DNA from: Zelopaecilomyces penicillatus
Lineage: Eukaryota; Ascomycota; Sordariomycetes; Hypocreales; Pseudodiploosporaceae
Assembly: GCA_005765155.1 (NCBI GenBank)
Contig: VCCP01000001.1
Coordinates: 620,001 to 684,000 of the forward strand
DNA length: 64,000 bases
Direction: 5' to 3'
Shown: positions 46,025-57,081 of the stretch, in pieces
Position numbering within the stretch: position 1 is the first letter of the stretch
How the letters are laid out: each line of letters opens with the position of its first letter
Notes under the pieces: model-generated
The model's database searches: none
Told to the model about the DNA's origin: nothing
Seen by the model: only the letters and a program-made list of their open reading frames with translations
Position numbers and translations under genes: made by a program

Positions 46025-47814
46025 ATGCCAATGGCTTCCAATCGAAGTGGGCGCTCTGGCGCAGACCACGACGTTGACACGGAGAGGACTCCGTTGTTAG
46101 GCAATGGTGTCACTTCAGAGCACATCGCTAATGGAGGAGATGCAACACAAAACGACCAACAGCAAGATGGAGAGACTGTCGTGGTGGCCGAGCAAGTCTC
46201 AACCACCAAATTGGTTCTCATCATGGGCACCACCTTCATCGGTGTCGTCCTTGGCGCCATTGACTCTACCATCATCGCGACCCTTTCGGCCCCCATCGCC
46301 AGCGACTTCCGGTCCCTCAGCCTGCTCTCCTGGCTAGCCACCGCCTACCTCATCGCCAACGCCGCCTGCCAGCCCATCTCGGGCCGTCTAACGGACATTT
46401 TCGGCCGCGGGCCGGGCCTCATCTTCAGCAATGTCTTCTTCGCTTTGGGCAATCTCATCTGCGGTGTGGCTCAGAGCTCCGGCGTCATGATCTTCGGCCG
46501 GGTTGTGGCCGGCATTGGCGGTGGTGGCATGATGAGTATTTCTACGTTCATTGGCTCTGACTTGATTCCCTTGCGCCAGCGCGGTATTATGCAAGGTGTT
46601 GGCAATATCTGCTACGGCTCTGGTGCTATGTTGGGCGGTATCTTTGGCGGTTTGATCAACGATCACACCAAGATGGGCTGGCGGCTGGCGTTTCTCGTTC
46701 AGGTTCCTCCGGCCTTGATATCTGCAGTGGCCGTGGCTGTTCTTGTCAAGATTCCGCCTAAGCAGTCCGATAAGTCTTATCTCTCTCGGATCGACTTTGG
46801 CGGAGTCTTCTTCACCATCTCTTTTCTCGTTCTGCTGCTGCTCGGTCTCAACTCTGGTGGTAATCTAGTGCCATGGATTCACCCTCTCCCGCTGACGACG
46901 ATTCCCCTCTCATTTGTCGCCTTTGCTGGCTTCATTTGGTGGGAGAGCAAAGCTGTCCAGCCCATCATCCCCGTCAAGCTACTTGCGGACCGTACGGTCC
47001 TGTCTGCCTGCCTCTGTAACCTCTTGGCGACCATGGTGGTCATCACAGCTGTGTTCTACATCCCCCTTTATCTCCAGGTTCTGGGAGACTCTGCGACCAT
47101 GGCTGGCCTCAAGATCTTACCGTCGCCAATTGGAATATCCATTGCTTCTCTCGGGTCAGGATACATCATGAAGAGGACTGGACGATATGTCAAGCTGGGC
47201 ATTACAAGTCTCGTTCTGCTCATTCTGGGCATTGTTTTATTCACGCTTCAAGGCGACGAGAACCCAGTGTGGTTAACCAGCGTGGCCTTTTTCCTTGTTG
47301 GCGCAGGCTACGGCGCCATGTTGACGATAACACTACTGGCATGTATTGCCGCCGTGGATCATTCTCAACAAGCCGTCATTACATCTGCTACTTGTGAGTA
47401 CCTAACTTTCTATAATATGTTCCCTTTTTCTTCCTTGTCAGTCATTGCACAATGGCAATCTTGTTGGTAATAATTAACATGTGGCTAACAACAACACCGT
47501 CAGACCTGGCACGCAGTTTGGGCGGCACTATTGGCATCACCATCGGCTCTGCCGTGTATCAAAACATCCTCAAGGCTCGTCTGTGGCAGCGCTTCGGCGA
47601 CTGGCCAGACGCCGCAGAGGAGATTCGCCGCATCCGTGACGACCTCGACGAGCTCAAGCACCTCCCCGCGGGCTGGCACGACGGCGTCATCCAGTCCTTT
47701 GTGGAAGCGTTCAGGGGCGTCTGGTTGACTCTGCTAGCCATGGCTGTTGGAGCTCTCTTTTTCATTTCACTGATGAGGCAGCACACCCTCCATTCGACCC
47801 TTTCCAGGGAATGA
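46025..47814 (+). CDS. MFS transporter, DHA2 family, vacuolar basic amino acid transporter-like (Vba/Fnx type), 559 aa
   Basis: Multipass transporter of the 14-helix drug:H+ antiporter-2 family. Exons are 46025-47393 and 47504-47814; donor T/GTGAGT, acceptor CGTCAG, phase 1. The hydrophilic N-terminus carries an acidic dileucine signal (ERTPLLG) that in fungal Vba/Fnx proteins directs the carrier to the vacuole. Helix 1 has GVVLGAIDSTIIATL (DHA2 motif D1), next SLLSWLATAYLIANAACQPISGRLTDIFGR (motif A region), then GRVVAGIGGGGMM and the helix-5 motif GNICYGSGAMLGGIFGGL. The last exon ends the membrane part and a short cytosolic tail. Start could also be Met at 46031. No sugar-porter signature, so it is not an obvious galacturonate carrier despite its neighbours. 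Confidence 0.88.
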
Positions 47815-48276
47815 GTTGTATGGGGGGTTTGACTACCATTGGCATGACAGATAACCCAACTAATTGGACATGTCATCAACGTAATTGGGTAACAAAAAGT
47901 GCATTTGGAAACATGAGGAAAGATAGCATGGTACCAGAAGAACTGCATGTAGACAAGGTACAAGGTAGAACAATAGAACAACGGTACACACATAGAGTGT
48001 AAGATGAGTTGGATTTTCGCTATATAAATTACCGAGTTTGTCTCCTATCAATAATAAAGCATACACAGTGATGTACAGATTACCTAGATTTTTCTTCTTG
48101 TTCTTCTCCAAGACGCGTTATTTTATTGTTGTAAAAATGCTCGGATTGAGGTTGTCTGGTGTCTGCAGAGTCATGTAAGAATGACGAACATGGTATCATG
48201 GTGAATACCGATTATAGCCTCCGCGCAGGTAGGTACTTTGGTACTCTTCACCAAGTCAAAGGCTGCACTCAGTAAT
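47815..48276. other. Spacer between MFS gene and the AT-rich element
   Basis: 462 bp of ordinary to AT-rich DNA forming the 3' flank of the MFS gene. No gene seen. Confidence 0.5.
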
Positions 48277-48315
48277 ATACAATCTACCCCCTGAATGATT
48301 AACTAGCGTATACTT
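48277..48315 (+). repeat. Left terminal inverted repeat of the element (39 bp)
   Basis: Begins ATACAATCTACCCCCTGAAT and ends TAGCGTATACTT. Matches the reverse complement of 51247-51285 at 38 of 39 positions. Confidence 0.85.
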
Positions 48316-49565
48316 CATCCTAAATTAGTATCCAATCGGAGAGCAGCAAATACACCAGACAGGGATTAGCGCTACCTCGCAGGGACTTCCAATTTTAATA
48401 TAAAACAGTGGTTAATTTATATATCTTTTAGGTGCTTTTAATAGCTGGTATGGCCGCCTTGTACTGTAATAATAGTAGTTAATCTATGGGGTATTAAATA
48501 TATTAATAATAATAGATAATCATTAGGAATAGCATTCTAAGCCTTTATAATAGCCTTATATAGTATCTTACTTATAGGGTGATTTTTATAGTTCTTATTA
48601 ATCTAATACTTTATTCAGACCTATATATATTTAATTAGGTTAAGATCTATATTATATATAGGCTATTTAACCTATTTAATACTGTTAAATATTATCTATA
48701 TAATATTTTTGGTTTTTTTAGCTGTATATAAAGGTGTATTATCTTATTAAAGGATATAGGTTGTATTCTGAATTTAAAAGTCTAGTAATTATAGTAAAAT
48801 ATATATATAATAAGACTTAATAATTATAATCCCTTATTTCTTATCCTAGATAAGAGATATGCCCTTTATCTTGCTTATAAAGCAGGCCTAAAATATCTAA
48901 TTATATGCTTTTATTTAAGGCTTTAAGAATTTATTAATATCTTTATTTAAAATAACTTAAAATTAATATATAAATAAAAATAGAAAATAAAATCTTATAT
49001 AATACCTTTAAAAACTATAATAAAGTATTAACCTAGTTGGATTTTATTAACCTAAGTCTTATTAATCCAAATCTATTATTTTTATTTAATAAAGAATAGG
49101 TACTATTAATACTATATAAAGATAAGGTATTTAACCCTAATCTTAGGGCTAAGAATAATATAAAAAGGCTATTGCTAGTATTATATATTTATAGTCTTAA
49201 GTAAGGTTATAATTACTTTCTTAAAGAATGGCTATAAAGCTGGAATAGTATTATAAAGCTTTAGAGGTATTAGAAATCGCTTTATAGTATAAAAGGTTTG
49301 AATTGCCTCTTTTATTATAGTAATAAGGCTTTTAGGGATAATTAATGAGTGCTCTAAGTATCTATAAGCTAGAGAGAAAGGATATATAATTATATAATAA
49401 ACCTGGTTTATTATAAGATTAAGAAATTAAATAATCTTTTTTTTTAATAGCTTTATATAGGTGAATAAAGCTTAGGCTTAAATATGCTCTTTATAGGTTA
49501 TATTTACCTTCTTAGTCTATTAATTAAGGTGTATATAAAGCTTATGTTAAAATAGGCGGGTTTTA

Positions 49566-49716
49566 TATAACAGCCTGACCTGTTATAAGATTAGTAGCTA
49601 GACCTACTATAGCTTAGCAGCTAAACCTGCTATAGCCCTAGCAGCCAGACCTGCTATAAGGTAGCAGCCTGACCTGCTATAAGACCTAAAAAGCCCGTGC
49701 AGCCTGACCTGCTATA
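49566..49716 (+). repeat. Tandem array of six ~23-bp imperfect palindromes
   Basis: Six units built on TAGCAGCCNGACCTGCTATA, each with arms TAGCAG and CTGCTA that can form a hairpin. Units 1 and 2 differ from the others mostly by C-to-T or G-to-A changes (for example TAGTAGCTAGACCTACTATA), the pattern RIP leaves. The fifth spacer is longer (AGACCTAAAAAGCCCGTG). Confidence 0.75.
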
Positions 49717-50104
49717 TCAGGCTAGACTAGTAAAATAAGGGCTTATCCCTTATACCCCTCCCTTTCTTATTATTTGGAATGCTTAGAAATCTAAAGAAAT
49801 ATTATTTGGAATTCTTAAATAATTCCAAATAATCCTAGTATTATTTAGATATATAAGATAGCTGGATTCCTAGCTGAATCCTGCTTTCTTTCTCTATCGG
49901 CAATTCAATCACTTCTTTCTTCTTTTCTACAGACTTTACTCTGGATAACTATTCGCTGCCTTTCTTCCACTGCTATCGCTACTAGCTTTAGTTATAACTT
50001 TATACTGCAAATTGCAATAGCTTAGTATAGTGCTTAATAAATATATTTTTATTAATTATTATAGTTTTAAAGTTATTAGAATTATTAGAATTAGTGGTAT
50101 TATT

Positions 50105-50505
50105 AATAGTTTGATAGAGGGAAAACAACACACACAACAACACCAACACCACCCACAGAACTGCAGTGTGATTTTAAGGTAGTTGCGTAGCTAGCGTAGT
50201 CCGCAAGGATTGAATGGGCAAGAAAAGCCACGAAGCGGCGATATGATGAAATGAACTTGAGAGATCAATTGATCATCCCATAATTGATCAAATAAAGAAG
50301 ACAGCTTTTTAATAGCTAGTCTTTTGAATGCACTGGAAAAATTCTTGGGTAGAAGGGGGAAAAACTTGAATTGGATGATGTCTGCCCGTTCAAATAGCCC
50401 GGGTATGGCCTATCTACTTATACAGTTCAATCCCCCTAAGTGCAGCTTATACAGCTACAGCTTAATCAACTAGCAAGGGGGTGTGTTCAACCCAGTCATC
50501 AAAAT
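50105..50505. other. Normal-composition patch inside the AT-rich element
   Basis: From the run GGGAAAACAACACACACAAC to CAACCCAGTCATCAAAATAG the sequence is of ordinary GC content, unlike the ~2 kb around it. TATTATTA occurs on both sides (near 50097 and 50507), which might be a target duplication but is low-complexity. No coding potential. May be a later insertion that escaped RIP, or a remnant less affected by it. Confidence 0.45.
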
Positions 50506-51246
50506 AGTATTATTAGTAGCTATAATATTACTATTTTTAATATCTTTAATAGCTATAATACCCTTAGGAATAGGGTTATTATAGTTATATAGCTAATCCC
50601 TTATATTAAGGATATTATAGCTATTAAAGGAGCTTGAAATATTGGTATTTATAAGTATTAAAGGCAAAGATATAAAGATAGCTTTATATTTAATTAAGGT
50701 TAATATATATAATAAGGGGTTAGAGCTAAGAGGGTTAAGAAGCTTAATATATAATAGATAGGTATAGTACTGAGGTATAGGGGTATAGTATATTCTATTA
50801 AAAATAAGGGAAATTTTAATTAGTAATTAATAATAGTGATTATTATAATACCTTGCTTTTTTATTATTTAATAAGACTAGGATCTAAGGAAGTTAATAGG
50901 GTATCTTTAAAGGGGTTATTAAAAGAAATTCAGGGTAGGTTAAAAGAAGGATTTAAAATACCTTAAATAATTAAAATCCAATTATTTATATTAAATAATT
51001 AGAATAAAAATTAAATAAAAATCTAAGTATAAGGATTAATAGCTATATATATTTATAAGATTTTTTTTATTAATTATATAATTTAATTTAAATTATAATA
51101 ATTAATATTTATAATTCTGTTATTTTATTTTATTTTTTATTGGTTATATATATATTTTATCACTAATCTGGGCTAATATCTAAAGGCAGGGGCCCCCGGC
51201 TGCGTATAGCTGTTAGTGAGGTACGTACCGAATCACTGGGTGGGGC

Positions 51247-51285
51247 AAGTATGCGCTAGTTAATCATTCAGGGGGTAGATTGTAT
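51247..51285 (-). repeat. Right terminal inverted repeat of the element (39 bp)
   Basis: Inverted copy of 48277-48315. The one difference is C in place of T in GCGCATAC versus GCGTATAC, a transition as expected from RIP in the left copy. Confidence 0.85.
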
Positions 51286-52832
51286 GCTGCTGTATTTGCT
51301 GGGGTAGCCCACTGGAACCAAACTGCATTCGTCTGTTGCTAGATGTGGCTGTTGGGTTTAAAAAACGCAAAGAGCTAAATCTCGGGATTAACGGTTGTCA
51401 GCCCAGGATGGTTGTCCGTCTTTGTGTGGAATCATGGGATACCTTGTGTGAGGCAGACTCTTGACACCTGTGCCACCGCTACCAATGGATGAAATACTCG
51501 AGGTCCCGCCCCATAATGCCCTATCAAGGCTCTGTAAGCTCGCCACAGGCCGTTATTTGGCGCAAACATTGGCTGTAAAAACTGCTACAAGGCTCCCATC
51601 CAGTGGATAGGAAGTGAGTGGGCTGCATGGAGCTACCAGGCTCAGCTATCGGTCATTGGCGGCCATATGATTGGCTCTTTCCGATGCCAGGCACAAACTT
51701 TCATCGTGGCGCAGCGAGTATCAGCATATATTGGCGGCATCATAGCCCACTGCAGGCACCTCACCTAATAGGGCATACATCTGCGCTGTGCAGCCTACGG
51801 TACGTGGATAGTGGATGCAAGGTAGCAATAGAGCCCCATGTATCTACTAATAGCATACGCCAGTGCGCGTGGCTTTGCGGCTGGGCGTGGCTTGCGTGGA
51901 TACCGTTCAACATTCAACGTCAGGCTCCCGGCAATATCGATGCGACAAAGGCCCTGCCAAGTCCGTTGCCTAGCCAAAGACAGCAAGCAAGCAGCGCTTC
52001 CAACCAAAAATGCCCAACCGAAATGCCAGTGACGAAACGGGCATTGGCAAAAGAAGCAGTGAGAAGAGCTCGCTCCTCTTCTCTCGTCAGCGCCAGCAGT
52101 GGTTCTTTGGTGGGTGTCCGGCGATCCGGCTCCTCATGACTAGATAGGCTGCTTTGTCGTTTCACAACCTCGTAATCGAGGTTGAATGGAATACGACAGG
52201 TTTCTTCCTTTCTTTCTTTCTTTCTCTCGACTCCCTTTCTCCTTCTTCACCAACATCTACACTCCAGCGAACGGAGAAGAGAACAAAAAGTCAAAATACA
52301 CTGCGCGTGTTGGAAGTCTTTTGACGGGCGGCGCATTCCAAGCTCCTTAGCTTCTTCTTCCTTTTCTCTCTCTTTTTTTTAAGGTGTCGGGTTCTTAGTT
52401 GTACAATCACCCCCCGATCGCAATCCCGGCCCCTGCAAGGGAGGGCTAACGGGAACCGGCCCCAGCTTTTCCTTTTCCTGTGCCCTGGGCAACCAATAAA
52501 GACAACCAAGACAGCCGCAGAGCCTATTTACTGCTAGTTTCACCACCAAGGCAGCCCAGCCAGCTTTCTGACAACAAACAGGAAGGCTCGGACCGAAAGT
52601 CTACACCTGCTACACTTCCCATCTCCTGTATTTCGCCCAGCGACAGAAAACGAAATTGGAGGAGGCATAGAACACCACGCATCTTGGAAACTTTCATCCT
52701 AAATTCATTTTAGTGAGCGCTTCTCTATTTGCCGGAAGCTCCTTTTCTTCTTGTTGCTTAGGCCGACTCCTTCCTGCCAAAGCTCCAGCAAAGCTGCTGT
52801 CTCGTCACAGCTGCATCGTCAACATCAACATC
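51286..52832. other. Intergenic region between the element and the MARVEL gene
   Basis: 1.5 kb of normal composition. An open frame at 51618-52139 (173 codons) has no domain and overlaps equal-quality frames on the other strand, so it is not called. A TTTC microsatellite (near 52206-52226), pyrimidine runs and the CCCGATCGCAATCCCGG stretch belong to the probable promoter and leader of the next gene. Confidence 0.5.
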
Positions 52833-53841
52833 ATGAAGCTCTTCGAATGGGATCCCCAGATTACCCCTGGACTGAAACTGGGTCTGCACTGCTTCCAAAT
52901 CATCTTCTCCTTCGTGCTGTGGTGTTTGGAGATTGCAGTCTTCCGCGCCGACGGCGCTCAGATTGTTGGCAAGAATGGGTGGACATTCGCAGTGGTAGGT
53001 TGCGCCTCCCTAGGCCTCGAAGCCAGCTTTACATCTCCAACTGGCATCGCTGACAATGGTGGATGAACACAGTGCTTCTTGAGCATTCCTGCCTGGATCT
53101 ACCTGATCATGACGCCGCGATTTGACCGTACACGCAAGTTGGCAAACCCCTATGCCATGATGGCTGTCGATGGTGTTTTTACAGTCATATGGCTTTCTGC
53201 TTTTGCCACACAGGCTTCCTTCAACGCTGAAACCCTATGTGGCTCGCGCTGCGGCATCAGCAAGGCCATTGTCGCTCTCGGGGTCTTCATAACGTACGTT
53301 GAGATGAAGCCAATCCCCCCCTTCCCCTATCCATAACTGCAACAACAAAGCTCAGTTGCTGACAATCTTCTCTAGTATCCTTTTTGTCGGCTCCAGCTTG
53401 GTCAGCGCCTATACGATGCAATACTACAACTTCCACGGCAGCCTCCCCGGCTATGACAACCGCAAGATTGGTGGCGAGAATATTGATCCCGACAAGGCCG
53501 CCTTCTCCATGGCCCCTCACGATGAGGAGGCTTATGAGCGTGTCAACATGGATGATCACGATGGTCCAGCCGGTGCCTATGGAGATCACCATGCCGGCCC
53601 AAGCGGAGGCTACGGCAATGGCAATCCCTACAGCGCCTCGGACTATGACGACCCGAACCGCTACGGCGCCCTGCCACCGCGACAGAACAGCTCCGCTCTC
53701 TTTGACAGCGAAACAGAGTACAACTCGGGTGGCGGTGTTGGCCTTGGTCTCGGCCGCGTCTCGCCATCGCCCAACCCAGTCACGTTTGACAGCGGCCCCG
53801 CGCAGTTCCCCACGGCCGACTATGACAGGATACACAGATGA
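52833..53841 (+). CDS. MARVEL-domain four-helix membrane protein, 282 aa
   Basis: Exons are 52833-52994, 53073-53293 and 53376-53841; phases agree, 282 residues. Four hydrophobic segments are visible: LHCFQIIFSFVLWCLEIAVF, the segment from FAVCFLSIPAWIYLIMTP, MAVDGVFTVIWLSAFA, and AIVALGVFITILFVGSSLVSAY, the last made across the exon 2/3 join. This is the MARVEL layout, with the C-terminal ~150 residues cytosolic, rich in Gly/Asp/Pro/Tyr and likely disordered. MARVEL proteins associate with cholesterol/ergosterol-rich membrane sites. Similar fungal proteins have a plasma-membrane role; none is specifically recognised here. A longer upstream open frame exists (from 52713) but the ATG at 52833 begins at the conserved start and fits best. 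Confidence 0.82.
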
Positions 53842-54322
53842 AACCCAAAATAGATGATTGGCGGGTGCTGTAGGATCTTTGACATGGGATGTGAACATGA
53901 CAATACATATTCAATTTTTTTGAGGGGGGGCCAAATAAGAGGAGTTTTTTTTCCTTAACGGACAGGATTTACATGTTTTTTTTTGGTTAGAGGCAATGTC
54001 CTGCTCTGGGGCGTTGAAGGCGTCGAGACATATTGTCAAATTGGCATCATCTACGACAGGATAGTCGACTGGATATTACCAATGCTGTATATGAGTCATG
54101 CGGCAAATGTTATTTTTTGAATTTGGATATGTTGGTACTATTGAAACGTCCTCGAATCTTCCAACAATCCCTTCTCGCTCTCTCTCGCTCTCTCTCTCTC
54201 TCTCCTATAAACCAATGTTTTCCCAAACGCCATATGTGTTTTACTGATAACAGATGCGCCTAATACTCATAAACGTGTAAATGTTGTATGTGTAAAGAAG
54301 AAAGAAAGTGACAATATCCCCT
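53842..54322. other. Convergent spacer between MARVEL gene and NOP16
   Basis: 481 bp with T-runs (53949, 53979) and a TCTC microsatellite at about 54177-54204. No gene seen. Confidence 0.5.
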
Positions 54323-55237
54323 TTAGCCTTGCATTTTCCGGATCCTTTTGGAGATATCTGCCGCCGTCTGCTGCATAGGATTGAGCCTGTGATCTCTAGC
54401 CATCGCCACAAAGTTATCTCCATGCGCGGCGACCAGTTTCTCTAGCCACTCTCTCTCTTGCTGGCTCTGGTACCGAGGTTTCTTGGGCGCCGGGTTCTGC
54501 GACTGCTCGATGAGCGTGCGGACCACGTCCGTAGTAGGCTCGCCGTCGTCGACGATACCGCCCCACTCTTCGTTGTTGTTGCCGTGCCCGTGCTCGTCGT
54601 TCTTGTTGCCGTTGGCGTCAGCGTCAGCATCGGAGTCGGAGTCAAACTCGTTGAGTGGGTCGTTAAGCGGGTTGTCGGTGCGGCTGATGATGCGGATGAT
54701 TTTGCCGGAGGCGTCGCGCTCGACTTTGGCTTCGGAGATGACGGCCTTTTCGGTGGTGATGATGCCAAAGGGGTCGTCCTTGGAGGTTGTGGAGGCTGCG
54801 GCTGCGGTGTCGGTTTTGCGCTTGAGGTTCTTTTCAATGCCGCCTGTGGGGGCTTTCAATCGTGCGAGAAGACCGAGACGGCGGTAGTTTTGTGCCAGAG
54901 TCTCCTTCTTGTCCCTAGAAAAAGTTCACACAAAAAGCATCAGCCATAATGTTTTTATCCAGAGAAAAAAGCCCCTCGTCCCAACTTGAATCTGTTCTCC
55001 CCAGAGGTTTTAAAAGCAACTCCCCGCCACCGATCCTTCGCCTTGGAAAGATGGGAGGCAGCAGGGAGAGATACCTCCCCTCCAACACGGAGAAACCACA
55101 TGTAACTTTTCCATAACTTACCAGTTCTCTGCAATCACAACGCTCCCGCGAGGATTGAGAATCTTCTTGCTCCGGTTAAGCTGTCGTACCGGGTTGCGGC
55201 TCGAGCGGCGCTTCTTCTTCTGGAGTTCACGACCCAT
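54323..55237 (-). CDS. nop16: Ribosome biogenesis protein Nop16, 235 aa
   Basis: Nucleolar factor of pre-60S particles. Exons are 55237-55122 and 54914-54323; the 207-nt intron splits a Trp codon (phase 2). The N-terminus MGRELQKKKRRSSRNPVRQL is basic and typical of Nop16, and the join gives VVIAENWDKKETLAQNYRRLGL, the family's most conserved block. A central acidic region (NEFDSDSDADADANGNKNDE) separates it from the C-terminal block YQSQQEREWLEKLVAAHGDNF and KDHRLNPMQQT-like KISKRIRKM ending. Length fits fungal Nop16 (~220-240 residues). The internal Met at 54859 is not the start because it would drop the N-terminal block. Confidence 0.94.
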
Positions 55238-55652
55238 ATTTGCTGACGGATTACTTGTAGTTGTCAAATTTAGTGAGTCTTGTGCAGAGATTGGCTGGTG
55301 CAGTGATGTAAGAATCGGGAGTCTTTATCTGGTCTTGCGGCGGTAAGTTTTCGATCTTCTGCTTGTTCTGGAGCACAAGTCGGGCGAGAGTCCAAAATTT
55401 CTGATTGAAAATGTGTTATCGATAAGTGGCGGGTGCCACTAGGCCGAGAGTAGTTCCAGGGTTAGGGTTCATAGTGTCTGTGCCGATGGAAGTCTTGACA
55501 TCTTTACTCATTGTTGGGTCCAAAAAGTTGAAAATGGATCATGGTAATTGAATACCTCATCATTTAATAACTCAGTCCTGTGCGTCTTTCAAGTTGGTTT
55601 CATTGCTCATTATTCTGCTATTCTACCAATGATTATCTGAATATAACTCGAA
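55238..55652. other. Spacer between NOP16 and the Tda3-like gene
   Basis: 415 bp. Holds the NOP16 promoter and the 3' region of the FAD oxidoreductase. No gene seen. Confidence 0.5.
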
Positions 55653-57081
55653 TCACACCTTAAACTTCCTCGGATCCAGCTTGTCCACATCTGCGCTCTT
55701 CGCCACTCCATCAAATATATACTCGGACATTAACTTGCCCGTGCCAGGGCCGTTTTGAATCCCCCAGCAAGTATGTCCGGCTGCAACCCAGAGACCGGGA
55801 ACTGCTGTTGGTCCCAAAAGTGGCCCACTCTCTTGCCCGAATCGCATGTGTCGCGGGAGATAGCATGCCTGCTTTGCCTTGATTGGTGCAGAACCAAGGA
55901 CGGGACTGAAGGTGGCTATATAGGCAATGATATCATCGCATTGTGCTTCGTCGAACTCTACCTCGTCTGCTGTCTCAGGCAAGGGGACTAGTGTGTCTGG
56001 CTCTCCTGGGGGAAATATGAATAAGTATTGCGTATAAACAGACACTTCTCAGGGTTCTGCACTTACCACATGCGTAGACTTCGCCAAAGGGACGTGCATA
56101 AATCTCAGGGTCAACACGACCCTTGTGTCTTCTCTTTTGACCCATCTTGGCTCGATGCTCGGGAATAAACTCCGGCGGCAGTTCAATATCAGTAAATACG
56201 GCAAACGGACTCACATCAGCTTCAAATACTACACTGTGCGCTCTCAATGGTTCAACCTTGGATCTTGGCAAGATTCGGCCTGTCCATGGTCCTGCAGCGA
56301 CCACAATATCCGTCACATCATTGATTTCCCTTGTCTCATTTGTTTGCCGGTCAAGATACTCTACTTTCTCCACTCCGGTCTTAGATGATATTAGGTTTGT
56401 GACTTTGGCATGCGTTTTTATAACAACGCCGGCCTGCTGTGCCAATTCGGCGATGGAAGTGGTGAAATGGTGTGGATGCACTTGCGCCGTGTCCGAGGAA
56501 CCCGGGCCTCCCATCTCTACCCAACTCATGACGATATCTCGATCAATCCAGTCAAGATCTTTTGGTAAAACTGCATCCTCGAGAAGCTCTTTCGCTGCCT
56601 GATCCTGCTTAGGAAGCTTTTCCCAGGGCTTTCCTTCTTCAATGTCAGGCTTCTGAAGCTCTTGGAGTTTCTTCCGTGATACAACAGCGTCAAAGCTGCC
56701 ACATGTGAGTTTTCGATAGCCCCATTTTTGCACGCCATCGTGCTCTACAGCTAGTTTTGCATGCAATTTGTACGACAATGGAACGAGGCATGAAGGGTAT
56801 GCCCACAGTGCAAGAAGCCCACCCGCTTTGCCTGAGGCGCCAGATGCGACAGATGGAGCAGCTTCCAGAAGGGTTATTGTGTGCAAAGCAGGATTGAACT
56901 TGGGGTGACGGGTGAGATAGTAAGCTGTGGTGCAGCCAATGACGCCTCCACCTGGAGTTGGAAGTTAGTTTGTTGCTCTTGGCAAAGCGATGGCTTTATC
57001 CTTATCGCAGACTCTGGAATTGCCGATTTTACCCCAATCCGAGGACTTACCAACAATGACTATATTGCGTCGTCCATCCAT
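55653..57081 (-). CDS. tda3: FAD-dependent oxidoreductase of the DAO family (Tda3-like), 422 aa
   Basis: Exons are 57081-57051, 56951-56067 and 56005-55653; phase 1 at both joins, 422 residues. The first join builds the FAD-binding motif IVIVGGGVIGCTTAYYL, followed by the ribose-binding acidic end of strand 2 (LLEAAPSVASGASGKAGG). The glycine-rich WTGR block (VVAAGPWTGRILP) and C-terminal PGLWVAAGHTCWGIQNGPGTGKLMSEYI complete the DAO fold. In budding yeast Tda3 is a putative oxidoreductase linked to endosome-to-Golgi transport; the substrate is unknown. A glycine/D-amino acid oxidase-type reaction is the family expectation. The first exon is 31 nt and easy to miss. Confidence 0.86.

Larger units (their letters stand above)
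48277..51285. mobile_element. Decayed 3.0-kb DNA transposon with 39-bp terminal inverted repeats, probably RIP-mutated
   Basis: The two ends are inverted repeats of 39 bp with one mismatch (a T/C transition). Between them lies ~2.8 kb of extremely AT-rich sequence, dominated by TA, AAT and TAT words, with no open frame of note. This base composition is the signature of repeat-induced point mutation (C to T), known in Pezizomycotina. TA dinucleotides sit at both outer repeat edges (48278-48279; 51283-51284), so a Tc1/mariner-type TA target duplication is possible, but no transposase motif survives to prove the class. Inner parts include a tandem hairpin array (49566-49716) and a patch of normal composition (~50105-50505). 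Confidence 0.7.

Noticed and set aside
41834..47814. A three-gene sugar-catabolic cluster including the MFS transporter
   Set aside because: The transporter is DHA2/Vba-like with a vacuolar-type dileucine signal, not a sugar porter; adjacency alone is not enough.
48400..51170. Search for CRISPR-like or bacterial-type features in the AT-rich block
   Set aside because: The short repeats are palindromic with no regular unique spacers, and the genome is fungal; transposon decay explains the region.
51618..52139. 173-codon open frame upstream of the MARVEL gene
   Set aside because: No domain, poor composition and equal overlapping frames on the opposite strand; likely chance.
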